Below are positions 23,201 to 33,614 of a stretch of DNA of 64,000 nucleotides, piece after piece (position 1 is the first letter of the stretch; each line of letters begins with the position of its first letter). This DNA is from Prunella strophiata (taxonomy: Eukaryota > Chordata > Aves > Passeriformes > Prunellidae). A program made the translations under genes and the position numbers. The stretch spans positions 66,184,395-66,248,394 of the forward strand of contig JAZBQD010000014.1 in assembly GCA_036583965.1 (NCBI GenBank), written 5' to 3'. The notes beneath the pieces are model-generated. The model was not told where the DNA came from. It saw nothing but the letters and a program-made list of their open reading frames with translations, and searched no databases.

Positions 23201-25227
23201 TCTGCTCTCAGACTGATAAATATACTTAGTCCCTATTTATTATACCCAAAATTAATTATTAACTTTTGCTAAATAAGCATCAGTATTTTTTCTGTCATGG
23301 TGTTGAAGGTCACAATGGAAAAAAAAAAGAGAAAAAGGTTATTCTGCTACAGGAGAACCAGAAGGGTTGGAGTGTTTTCTCCACTACTAAACTGTCATCT
23401 AGGGAACCCCCAAAAGCATGTTCAGGGTTTGGGCAGCAAAAGAGGAAGTTTCTGTGGAACTAAACTTTGGATTTGCTAAGATCAAAGCACTCTATACAGG
23501 TACACAATCTTTACAACAGTTTTCCTTTATCATGTGACTGCCTGCCATTAGAATGAACCAATGTGATGCTTTCCAATCCTTCAGAACTTCTCAGATGTTT
23601 GTATGGATGCGAAATTTACAGCTACACCTACACAGATCCTTATCTATGGATTTGTTTCTTATGAATCAGATTATTGAGACACAATCTATCCAGAAACAAC
23701 CAGACAATTGTCAGTCAACTCATGGGGTTAGCAATATATATCTGGAGAATAATTACATCTGTGTCTGAACCTCATTGAAGAATCTGCTGCAAAGTCTGTG
23801 TTAAAGGCCCAAAGCATTCTCTGAGGAATCTTTTTTCTTGAAATTTCTTCTTTTGTGTTTTATTCAGCAGGGGAATTAGAAATAAACAGGAGCGTGCAAT
23901 TTCTAAGAAACCAAACGCAATTGTGCTCACAAACTCCCATAGCACTGTACTCCCAAAGAAGAGCCTTTGGTGGTTCATAAAATTTCTAACTGCTGTTGGA
24001 AATGAGGAATATGTATATTTAAACTCACCCCTGTGGAATCAGCTCTCTTTTACTCTTGTGCATCTGCCCTAACACACAGAGTTTTCCCCTATGTATAGGA
24101 AACAGCATGATCCTAAATTAATATAACCAATTTATCTGAGATGTTTGGAAGGGGGGCAGAGGAAGGTTATCTTAAAATAGCAGAGGAAAAAAGATGGCTT
24201 AAATACGGCTCAGGTTTCATTATCTTTAAGAACTCCACAGCTTAATATGTAAATGGAAGGAAACTGTAACAGGCTCTAAGAGAGGCTGTTTAACATCCGT
24301 GGGTCATGGGTGTCTGTGGTACTGATACTGCAGTCTCTCTATCACTGGAGTGTTTTTAAAAATAGTTCTGACAAACCACTGGCAATGATGAGGCTGATCT
24401 TGGCTCAGAGAGGGAAGCAGAGCATTTGATTTGCAGAAACCCTGCAAGCGCCATTCTACCTTTGCCTGTTCCTGCAGAAAACCCCTATGTGGGAAGGTTA
24501 ATGCTTTACTTTGGTAACTATTAGAACTTTTTTTGTTTGGCTTTTGTTCTGTTCAAAGTATTCCTTACATACAACCTTAAAACCAATTAACCCTGACCCT
24601 AAACTGCAGAGTGTAAACACCCCCATACCCCGACTGAAATGCTAACATTTTGAAACGTGTTTAGCTTAGACATGTTGGCTAAAACCAAAACCGTAACAAA
24701 ACCCCAGCCAGTCGTTAGTGCTGAGTTAGGAATGAGGAATTAAGTACAGGAGAGGGGAAGCTGGGGTAAATATAGAGGAAGAGCGTGACAGGGAGGCCTG
24801 CCGGGCGCTGACTGCAGTAGGGAAACACACAGGTCCCTTCCCGCCCCGTCTCCTGCAATTCCCAGCGAGGTTTGGGTTTCGGCGTTCGCCCCTGCCCGCC
24901 CGGCCGGGTACCCGCGATGACGATGACGCGGAGCTCCCGGCTCTTGACGTCGTGCAGCAGGTCCCGCCGCAGGCTCTGCAGCATGGGCAGCGACAGCGCG
25001 TTCCGCCGCCGCGGGTTGTTCAGGACGATGGTGCTGCAAAAACACAGCGGGGTTACGGTCACCGAGCTCCGAGCGCGGCCGCGTCCCGCAGCCCCGGCGC
25101 CCCCGCTCACCGCACGCCCCCCGCCTGCCGCCGCTCCGTCAGCGGGGCCTGCCCCGCTCCCGCGGCCGCGGCGCTGCTGAAGGCGGCCGTGAGGCGCCCC
25201 CCGCAGCCGGCACAGCCGGGCCGCCAT
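19897..25227 (-). CDS. ECHDC3: ECHDC3 gene, two apparent frameshifts
   Basis: Five exons encode an enoyl-CoA hydratase domain-containing protein 3 (crotonase fold, mitochondrial; linked to fatty-acid metabolism). Coding exons are 25227-25111, 25033-24912, 22835-22738, 21899-21698 and 20226-19897. All introns are GT-AG and all phases agree except for two single-base surpluses. One is a G in the G6 run of exon 1, the other an extra T at 21788 in exon 4. Ignoring both, the product would be 288 residues, close to the 303 I recall for human. Family hallmarks are the SGHDLKEL oxyanion-hole segment, the [21 protein letters not shown] block and a C-terminal RKPVWSH. As written, translation fails early, so the locus is either a young pseudogene or carries assembly errors. 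The lack of any other stop or splice lesion means decay, if real, is recent. Confidence 0.9.
20227..21697 (-). other. ECHDC3: ECHDC3 intron 4
   Basis: GT-AG intron between exons 4 and 5. The sequence is AT-rich and unique-looking, and I recognise no exon, repeat or RNA gene in it. Confidence 0.8.
21698..21899 (-). CDS. ECHDC3: ECHDC3 coding exon 4 with +1 frameshift
   Basis: The acceptor is GCATGCAG and the donor AAG then GTAAAC. The exon is 202 nt, one more than the 201 that phase 0 on both sides requires. It reads [20 protein letters not shown] through [10 protein letters not shown], then meets TGA at 21788-21786. Skipping one base at 21788 restores the family sequence [15 protein letters not shown] through SLPRK. 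This exon supplies the second oxyanion-hole loop (AAGCQL). The TGA lies about 88 nt before the last exon junction, so a transcript as written should be subject to nonsense-mediated decay. The surrounding bases form a perfect 6-bp inverted repeat that exists only with the extra base. Confidence 0.88.
21900..22737 (-). other. ECHDC3: ECHDC3 intron 3
   Basis: GT-AG intron between exons 3 and 4, about 840 bp. I see no recognisable repeat or gene inside it. Confidence 0.8.
22738..22835 (-). CDS. ECHDC3: ECHDC3 coding exon 3
   Basis: The acceptor is TTCTTTGCAG and the donor is GAG then GTAAGC. The 98-nt exon reads (A)[14 protein letters not shown] and ends VFELCAE. The SGHDLKEL segment carries the first oxyanion-hole backbone position and the CoA-binding helix of the family. 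It ends in phase 0. No lesion is visible. Confidence 0.92.
22836..24911 (-). other. ECHDC3: ECHDC3 intron 2
   Basis: An intron of about 2.1 kb between exons 2 and 3. Its first 60-70 nt remain part of the CpG-rich island; the rest is AT-rich with no recognised repeat or exon. Confidence 0.8.
24912..25033 (-). CDS. ECHDC3: ECHDC3 coding exon 2
   Basis: The acceptor is TTTTTGCAG and the donor is G then GTACCC, a weak site. The 122-nt exon encodes 40 full codons beginning [18 protein letters not shown] and ending RVIVIA, the first beta-strand and helix of the crotonase fold. The NP.RRNALS element is the CoA-binding start shared by the superfamily. The exon enters in phase 2 and exits in phase 1, completing an Ala codon with exon 3. 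It is separated from exon 1 by only 77 bp. Confidence 0.9.
25111..25227 (-). CDS. ECHDC3: ECHDC3 coding exon 1 (extra G)
   Basis: The start ATG at 25227-25225 has G at -3 and G at +4, a good initiation context. The donor is GTGCG then GTGAGC. The first nine codons read MAARLCRLR, an Arg-rich start suited to a mitochondrial presequence. The frame that splices correctly into exon 2 (ending [10 protein letters not shown]) is offset by one base from this ATG. The two frames would join if the G6 run that follows the CTGC at the ninth codon had five G. With six G the ATG frame runs out of register and stops at the exon 2/3 junction after about 80 codons. The correctly spliced frame has no plausible nearer start. 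Either the homopolymer is miscalled or this is a real frameshift. Confidence 0.75.
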
Positions 25228-25275
25228 CGCTGCCGGGCCCGCTGCCCGGAGCTCCGCCCGCCCGGCCCGCTCCGC

Positions 25276-25300
25276 CCCGGCCCGGCCCGGCCCGGCCTGG
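25276..25300. repeat. (CCCGG)n tandem repeat
   Basis: Four perfect CCCGG units (25276-25295) followed by CCTGG, about 50 bp upstream of the ECHDC3 start codon. It is GC-rich and prone to sequencing error and copy-number change. Confidence 0.85.
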
Positions 25301-25325
25301 TGGTGCTGCCGGGGCACAGCGTCGC

Positions 25326-25370
25326 TTGGGTTGGAAAAGACCGCTGAGACCATCGAGTCCGACCTATGAC
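25326..25370 (-). mobile_element. inverted CR1 3' end fragment
   Basis: The plus strand reads 'ttgggttggaaaagaccgct' and then 'catcgagtccgacc', the reverse complement of a CR1 3' terminal region. It is only about 45 bp long and abuts the ECHDC3 CpG island. Confidence 0.75.
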
Positions 25371-28004
25371 CAAAATTTAATATGCAGTAGGAATTTATAG
25401 GAAAAAAAAATAAAAAATCCCATTTAGAAGCAAGCGAGATCATCTTCTATAGATCTCGTCAGTTTCGAAGTCCCTGCTTGGTTTGGCAAAGGCCAGCACA
25501 CCGAGAACACAACGTGTGTGCTGGCTCTGGGACGAGTTCCCAATCCCCTGAAACTCTGACCACTGACCTCTTTCAAACTTGTGAATACCACCTGATTTTT
25601 TTTCCTTCCACTTCCTTCTCTTTCTCCATCTGCTTGTCCCTTTTCTGTCCATTTCCAAGGAAAGAATATTTTTGTGGTCTTCTCCAAAAAGCTTGTTTTT
25701 TATATAGTGTTTCCAGCTCTCTGGAAGTTCAGTTCTTTTTAACTTTGATTGACAACCTCATGGTTCCTTTCACACCCACCCCCAGTACAGATTGTTTTTT
25801 GGCTGCAGCTTCCCCAGTGATGTAGCGGACCTGCTGCTGCCTTCTCTGAGAAAGTACTGAAAAAACTTTCTGATTTCAGGCAGATTTCCTTTTCACAGCA
25901 TTTGCCAGCAGCATTGTGGTTATGGCTGAGCTCACAGTTTCAGCTGGAGACAGACAGAAGCCAGGATTGCAAGTACCAGACGGGGCTTTTCTAACCTTTA
26001 GCTGTATTGATCCTCATAAAAAATAAAAAAGGAAATGACAAAGGACATGATGTGACTTCATCCTTAGCTCATTCCAGAAACTATCAGGGTATCACACTGT
26101 GCAGGAAAAGATATTTTGAGTTTCAAGTGTGCTTAGCTGCTCTAAAGCCCTCTGTGCTCTCCATTGTGATGTTTTTTAGATAGCATGCATGGGCAATAAA
26201 GATACAGGATCCCTTCCTTCATGAAGCACAGGTATTTATTTGGGTCTTTATTTCCTTGGCTTTCAGTGAGCCCAGATGGGATATGAATCTTGCAGGAGCA
26301 CCTGCTGCTATAAATAGCAGGTCCACCCAGGGCAAAGGCAGACCTTGTTGGGATGCAGCTGAAATGTAAAATACATCCACATATGTAAATTAGTAAATTT
26401 ATTCAAAAAAGACATTCCTATTAATTGGAATGCTATGATGAAAACTTGGGACTACTTTATGGAACATGAGGCAGACATATCCTTAGCAGAGTTTCATGCA
26501 AATTATCTCTTGTCAAACGTTGGTATTCCCAGAGGATCTTGTGACCTGATTTTCAACACTGCTGAAGGTATTCAAATCCCCCTGGGAGCCAGAGGGGTTT
26601 GGCACCTTAAGAACTCAAAGGCTGCTTAGTTCTGCTCAGGTGTGTAGTAGTTCCAGGATAACAGGGAGAACAGGGTCCTGTTCTTGCACCCAGGCCAAGG
26701 AAAATCATTTATTCCCTTGCTTTGTAAATTCTGCTAGCAAAGAGATAGACTAGTGCATCATGGTTTCTCTGATGTGGAACCCTCCAGGACTGACTAAAGA
26801 AAAGATGAAAAAAGATTTTGCATTTTTGTTTCCATTTAGCAAGGATTCTGAGCTGAGTCCCAGCACCACAGGATGGGTGCTGTCTGTGTAACATTTTTAT
26901 TGTGTCCTTAGACAATTTATGATTTCTATATTGCTATTAGGATAGAAATAGCACAGAAACTTCAGGAAAATACTTAATTGTGATGGGATTTTCTAAGGGT
27001 ATGAAACATTTTTACTCTGTCCACACCTTGAATTCCCATGACTCTGCTACCAAACCTCCTTTGAGTCCTAGCCCTGTGTTTTTTTCTTTGAAAAATCTGA
27101 GAAAGGTAATTTATATATCAGCCTTCTCTTTATAGAGGCTCCAATTACTAATTATGAAATAATAATTAAAAATCAGTTATGGGATTAATGTATAGGAGAC
27201 TATCAAAAATTTTAGTATGTACTTTAAGAGAATGTTATATATTTTTTTAAAATACTGATTATTCTGCTAAAAGAAAGGATTTTAATCCAGTTTTAACTCC
27301 ATGACTGCCATTGAGAATTTGTAGCAGCCTGTGAACCAGGCTAATCAGTCAGGCTGCCAGTCAGTCTCAGATCAGGTCCTTCCCTGGCAGTACTGCTGCC
27401 TCCTGCCTTTACATTTAGCATTCCTTCAGCAAACAATCCAGTGTCCTGTTTGCTCTTGACATAAAGCTGCCAGAGTCACTTCTGCTGCAATGTCTTGCAG
27501 TTACTGCTCAGAGCTCTTTCCCAGACACTGTGTGGCAGCACTGCTCCGTGTAATGGGTGCTTCTTATTTTCCCTTCCGCTTGTGAACCAGGTGATCGACC
27601 AAAGCAAGCCCTTTTGTCACCACACGCGTTCCTGCCTCTCTTCATTTGCTGTCTTTCTCTTATCCTCCCCACACTCATCTTTTATCCTATATTGTCCTCA
27701 TTTCAAAATGCTACCTGGCGTTAGCATTAGGTTTTTTTGGGTTTTTTTGTATGTGAGATTCTTAAGATGTGCACAATGACCAGAATGATAAAATATGTGA
27801 GGCTATAACAGGCTTGGAAAAAAGGTGATATTCATTCCTTCCCTCACAGGATCTAACCTTAGGTTCCAATTTAGATAATCCTGCAAGGCTCCCTACACAA
27901 CCAGTAGAGAGGTTCTCTCTCCCGCAGGGCTGAGCAGTGTGTAAATGAGCTGCCTGCTCCCAGAGCCCCTCCAGGCTCCTCCTGCTCTGCGTTCATTGCG
28001 CCGC
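25371..28004. other. intergenic, divergent spacer part 1
   Basis: The upstream flank of ECHDC3. The sequence is AT-rich with no recognised gene. GC content rises again at 27900-28000 just before the LTR. Confidence 0.6.
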
Positions 28005-28576
28005 TGTCGGGCTTTAACCCCGGCTGGGGACTCAGCCCCGCGCAGCCGCTCGCTCACTTCCCCCAACAGGATCAGAGAGAGAGTCAGAAGAGTAAAACTG
28101 AGGAAAGTCATGGGTTGACATAAAGACAGTTCAATTGGTCAAGCAAAAATGGTGCACAAAACCCAAGGAATTAATTCCCCCACTTCCCATGGGCAGTTGG
28201 GTGTTCAGCCAAGACAGCAGGGCTCTGCCAAATGTAACACGTGACTTAGGAAGACAAACACCATCACTCAATATATCCTCCCCGTCCTTCCCCCAGTTTT
28301 ACATGCCAGTCATGACCCCAGTATGGTCTGGGATATCCCTTGGGTCAGTTGGGGTCAGCTGTCCTGGCTTGTGTCCCCTCTCCAGCTCCTTGTGCACCCC
28401 TGGCCTCCTCACTGGTGGGGTGGGGCAAGGAGCACAGAAAGCCTTGACCTTGTATAAACCCTGCCCAACAGTAACAAAAACATCCATGATCTATCAACTG
28501 ATTCCAACACAAATCCAAACCAGCCCCAGACAGGGCACTCTGAAGAAAACCAGCTCTGTCCCAGCCCAAATTATCA
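28005..28576 (-). mobile_element. avian LTR, minus strand
   Basis: On the minus strand the segment opens with a TG-initiated, GGGCTGGGACAGAG-like start. It continues through 'gggacacaagccaggacagc', 'tgacc..aactgacccaaggg' and 'taaagacagttcaatt', then a 'gtgagcgagcggctgcg' block, and ends 'ggttaaagcccgaca'. This order matches a widespread bird LTR family known from memory of avian genomes. It is diverged, and no internal retroviral sequence is recognised beside it, so it is probably a solo LTR. Exact ends and a target-site duplication could not be fixed. The GC-rich end toward 28005 keeps many CpGs. Confidence 0.75.
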
Positions 28577-31310
28577 GTAGGGAATGGAGGCAGACTGGTC
28601 TGATGTCTCTTGCAGGACATGTGAACTTTCTCCTCACCCTCATGAAAGGTACAAATACTCACCGAAGCCCAGGGAACTCAATGGAAGAAGGAAGTATCAG
28701 AATCCTCTCAGCCTGATGATTAACTGTATCTTAGGATTCACTTCCAGATGTCAGTGCCTCTCTGCTGTGGTTACAGACAAAAACATTGCTGTGAATGAAG
28801 AGATAAACTGTAGCTACTGTTTGGGGCCAAGAGCAAAAGTTTGCCTAAAGTTGTCCGTACTTGGGAACACCCTCTATTGTGGCCTGGTTTTGCTCCAAGC
28901 CCCTTCTGCAAATGACAGTTCTCACCACAAAATTTCACCCTCTATCCAGCTTGTCCCTGCCTCTACTAGTAACTACTTTACAAAAATACAAAATACATTG
29001 AATTTTCTGGACTCTTCCTGTTCACCTGTTTCCTGCCCCTTGGACAATTTTCAACTAGTTTCATTTTCTTTAAATCCCTTTCATCTCATTACAACCATCA
29101 TATTAGAACCAGGGAAAATATTCTTTTTTCAATTAAATTGGATTTTTATCCAATAAGAATACCAGACTCTTACAAATGAGCATGAGAATGACAGAATCCT
29201 CATAGTTAATGGTTCCTTGGCACGACCAACGTCAGAAGCTGCACAGGGATAACACAAACAACATCCACCTTGGATGGAAAATTTTATGATGTCCCAGAAA
29301 AAATTAGTTCAGTCAGGAGCTGAAGCCAGTCATGTCCACACCACAGTGGAGCAGGGGAGGAGGAGAAGGGAGAGGTTTTTATGTGTCCTTGCAACATTTC
29401 TTGCAAGGGGCTTGACACAACTTTGCTCATTACTGGGTCGGTGGTGACTTCCATATCTCAGTGGTGTGTATTCTACCTTATCTTACATCTTATCTCCCTG
29501 GTGTTGTGTCAGACCTGGCAGCCAGGGGACAGGACAAGGAGCCACCAGGGAAGCTGCCAACTGCTCGTGTGCATTTTCTTTAGGGAAGGAAATGCCAGGC
29601 TGCAGGTTGGGCTCAGACCATCCAGCTGGCCCTGATACTCTCACCACACACTTCCATCTTATCAAGGCCACACATGTTAAATTCACAGTGTGTTGGCACA
29701 AAGGAAGGGGCGATGGCCCGATCCAACACAGCTGTCTGATATTGTGGAGAAACATCCTGTAACTCTCTGTGTCAAAGTGCTTGTGGTTCCTGTTTCCAAG
29801 CACAGGAAGCAGTAATACATAATGAGAAAAGAAAATGATTCTGTGTTTAGGAAATACTAACCCACAAATTAAAAGGGGCATTTTTTATAATCAAGAATTA
29901 TTTTAGTTTTGAAGGAAAAAGAAAAACCTTCAGGAAATTATGTCTGCCAGTCCCCTGGATCTGTCAAGGAGATTGAAAGAGATGCTAAAAGTTGCAGGAA
30001 AATTATTGCTGAACAAACAGACAGAAATGAATGCTTGCCCTGAGGAAAAGGCTGCAGCACAGGCTCAGTGATGCTCTCTCTGGTGTGACCTCCTGACCAG
30101 TCTATGGATGTGCCAGTTGATACACAACTGGCTCAGAGCCAGCCCTGCTCTCACCCAGCCAGGAGCTACAGGCTGTGGAAGCGAGCTGAGACACAGGGTG
30201 TTTGTGTTTGTGTCACAGATACACACTGGAGAGAGGATTTACATACATAGGGAAATTCAGGTTATTGTAACAGTGCATGACAGAAAAAAAATTAGCTGTA
30301 AACAGTGTTTACTAGTCCTGTAGCTGAAGAAGGAACCTGAGTTGATTGGACAAAAATCCCTAACACTGTGTGTCACTTGCCCTCCTGCTCCCCCATCCCT
30401 TCAGTCCTCCCAAACATTCCCTGAGCAAAAGTGCTATGGTGGGAAGAGTGCTGGCTTTTGGCGGGTCAAAGACAGCAGTGAAACCCAGTGAAGTCTGACT
30501 TCTCTCTAACTTAAGGTGGTAATTTGGGTCTCCAGTCTCTGTCTGTCCTTCGGTGTTCTTAGGAGAGGTGGATACTTAAGATCACTGAGAACCCCAGCCT
30601 GCTGTTAAATGTAGCAGGTGACAGACAGTCTGATCCTATTTCCACGGGAAACCAGGCTAAAATAACCTTCACAATCTTGTTAAACTCCTACATTTAAAAT
30701 GACGCCGTTGTTTTCATGAACAGCCTCCTGCACAACAGCAACACTACAGTGAACGAGAGATTTTCATCATTATCCATCTGTTTTATTGAGAGCTGAACCA
30801 ATTAGTACTGGAAAGATTCTTAATATGGCAATGGACTTATCAATTATCAATGAACATTTTAATGAACTAATCCCATTAATGATTTTTTTTAGTTTCATTT
30901 ATTTTAAACAGCTGACTGAATAGTTTATCTTTGTTTTTATTTTCACTTTTTCATTCTACTTGTATGAGAAATTTGGGCTTGGGCTTCACAAGACAGCAGG
31001 AGAGACATACATGCTGATTTCTCCCTCTCCTCTCATCAGAGGCAAGGAAATCAAATGCTTCCTTGATTTACATCCTGCTTAATCCCACTGACATTAATTT
31101 ACTTAAATCTGGGTACATGATTTGTTCAATTAGATCTGTAAAGTATGCAAAATATGAGGGTTTGGCTAGGTCTCTTTGAAATAATGTAGTTTAATTTATC
31201 ACTTATTTTTAAACATGGCTACCTGCTTTTCTCCTTCATCAGTGTTCATACATGTAGTTCTGGAGGAGGCAAAAGAAAACCATTCCTAAGTAGTAAATCT
31301 ATTTAAATTT
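28577..31310. other. intergenic, divergent spacer part 2
   Basis: No gene is recognised. The 190-codon plus frame at 28584-29156 has no domain and no splice context. The segment 29180-29780 has a moderately repetitive look, but I could not assign it to a family. Confidence 0.5.
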
Positions 31311-31369
31311 GGACTTCAGTGATCCTTGTGGGTCCCTTTGAACTCAGGATATTCTATGATTCTATGATT
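31311..31369 (+). mobile_element. CR1 3' terminal fragment
   Basis: A short piece reading 'gatccttgtgggtccctttg', then 'aactcaggatattctatgat' and a second 'tctatgatt' unit: the extreme 3' end of CR1 with its tail. Confidence 0.8.
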
Positions 31370-33565
31370 TTAAAAAAAAATTTCTCTTGTTTCAGCAGTA
31401 CCTTTTGTGCTTGGCATGTTCAGCTCTAGGAACGTGGGTGCCTTCAGCTGACACAACTATTCCCAGCAGGAAACCTTCATGGAAATGAAAAGCATGTATT
31501 TGGACATCTGAGACAAATGAAATAGGATTATATGAATTAATTGCAGCTGCAAAGTTTTTCAAGTTCTTCACGTTTTTCATGAACACTACAGATTTGGCTG
31601 TTGACAGTGGCACAAGGTTTCAGTAGAATTGCTGAGGATGGAAGAGTTTCTGACTTTGCAAGGCAGCTGAATCCCAGTTCTGTTTGAAGCTGGTGGCTGG
31701 ATTCTTACAGATTTCACTGTCATCAGGTTTCCATCTGCCAGGTTGCTGGACCTGGCACAGTAATTTTCAAGCATTGACACTTGTGGGAACTCATGACAGT
31801 TCATGTAAAACCTACTTTCAGCTTTGGGATATGCAAGTGCCATCCGAACTGGACTGGAACTAGATGATCTGAGCCTGTGATATCATCAGTGCAGTCTCAG
31901 AGCCACAACAGTACAAAAAGGAATTTAGGCAGCACCTTGAATCCCCAGTGCTCCCAAAATTACAGAGGTACATAATTGCACAGCTTTTTGATACTGGAAG
32001 ATCAACTACTTTCAGTTCACATTAGCACTAATCAGTTGTCTAGATCTGGACCAATCCATAGAAGTGAAATTACAGGGACATTAGGGAGGTAGTAAATCAT
32101 GTTTATTACACCAGTGCCTAAGGCTGAGAAAGTACAAAGCTCTCCCCAGAAGACACTGTACTCCCCGCTCCAAAAAAGCTCAGAGCTGGAGAAAAGCAGC
32201 TGAATGTGTTTTAAAGTGAAGGCTGTAATTTGAGAGCAAGCACGTCATATCTTGGTGATGTAAGAGTTGGTTTGAGAATACAAACAGAAACAGGAGAGAA
32301 AGGAGGAGACACTGAAAAGAGGATTGTTGGAGTAACAGTCCCAGGAGTGGAATGATGCTGATGTAAGAGATTTTGAGCACAGTGGCTGGAACAACCAACC
32401 AGTCAACGTGGGTGAATGTTGAGCCAGTACTGCAGAGTGGCTCTGGGGATGGCTGTCACTCCTGCCTTGACATCTGCTCTCATGGCTTGCTTCTTCCCCA
32501 TCTGAGAGCTGGTTCCCCCAGAAATGGGGATTCTCAGTTCCCAGTATAGGTGTGTGCCAGAGCATCTATCTTTTATTTCTTTTTTTTTTTTTTTTTTTTT
32601 TCTCCCTGAACTTCCTTTTGAAGCAGATTTAAGGAGTGAAACACACAGAGTACACAGAGGGACATTTGCAATATTATGTTGAAAATACTGCCCCAGATCT
32701 CAAGTTTAGGAACCAAAGGTGGGTATCCACATGCTAAACTGGAGAAACTCTAATGCTGGTTTGAAATGAGATCTGGCTGCTCAAAGCCTCATTGATGAGA
32801 TGTTTTGATGCCCTCTTGTTTCTTCACTATATCAGCTCTAGGCCACCTCAGGATTTGACCTGTGCTGAGGGAGTTCTGTAACACACTGAGCTCTCTGTCA
32901 GTTTCTTCCATCTGCTCAAGCAGGGATTAGAGTTTGTCTCGAGGAATCCCCATTTTCTTTTTATAGCTTCACACTGATTCACCATGGGAAGGGGTTCAGT
33001 TAGGAGGAATGTTGCAGGCTCCAAACTACATCCTGCTCAGCTGCACACCTACAGCTTCCACTCATTTGTAAAAAAAGACTAACATGCATGCAAGAGGGTA
33101 ATTTGTTTCTGTTCCTGTTATTAGACCTGCATGATATTGATATTACTCAGAAATACTTTCTGGCTTTTGGATGCCTGTTATTATCATTAGAAGTCTTTAC
33201 TACACTTTGTAGGAAGAGGCAGGCTTTAGATGAAGAATAATTCATATCAAGTTCTACTGTTCCCTTTCCAGTTATGGCCAAACATGACAGGTGGAACAAA
33301 AAAGCCAGTCTCCTTTCTTTGTATGTGCAGGTAATTTGTAGCCTGAATTCTGTCCAAGATTACAAATATACCAAAAAATGTGGAGGTTTTTTTGACCTAT
33401 TTCTTTGATCCAATTCCCATCCCCCAGAAGGAAATCAAGCAATGTCCAATCCTGCAATAAAAACCATAGGGAACAAAGGATAATTTTAATGAATTTTTTT
33501 AAAGTGTACTTACTTAAAAACTTTAGGTGTAGTTGATCCAGTTGGGGGTAGGAGAATGCAGTGGA
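31370..33565. other. intergenic with poly(T) run
   Basis: No gene is recognised. It contains a T22 run at 32580-32601, without an identified retrocopy next to it. Confidence 0.55.
32580..32601. repeat. poly(T) run, T22
   Basis: Twenty-two consecutive T residues. It could be the poly(A) tail of a minus-strand retroposon, but no body was recognised on its right. Confidence 0.9.
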
Positions 33566-33614
33566 TGAGCCCATCTCAATGTCCCTTCCAGTTCTGTTTT
33601 CTATGATAATATGA
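33566..33614 (+). mobile_element. possible CR1 3' end remnant
   Basis: The segment 'ctcaatgtcccttccagttc' followed by 'tgttttctatgataatatga' looks like a worn CR1 terminus. It is too short and diverged for certainty. Confidence 0.35.

Larger units (their letters stand above)
24880..25320. promoter_or_regulatory. ECHDC3: CpG island over ECHDC3 5' end
   Basis: CpG density is high from intron 2 through exons 2 and 1 to about 90 bp upstream of the start codon. Minus-strand GC-box motifs (GGGCGGAGC) lie around 25248-25278. No TATA box is evident, as expected of a CpG-island promoter. The island stops abruptly at an inverted CR1 fragment. Confidence 0.75.

Noticed and set aside
24715..25443. 242-codon minus-strand open frame taken as a single gene
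   Set aside because: It runs through an ECHDC3 intron and changes frame relative to the real exon 1. Only its part at 24912-25033 is a genuine exon frame.
28135..29156. Two plus-strand frames of 193 and 190 codons
   Set aside because: The first is antisense to the LTR and the second follows it. No domain, codon signal or splice sites support a gene.
31843..31890. Short match to the CR1 phrase 'ggaactagatgatct'
   Set aside because: Only about 15 bases match, and flanking CR1 blocks and a tail are missing.
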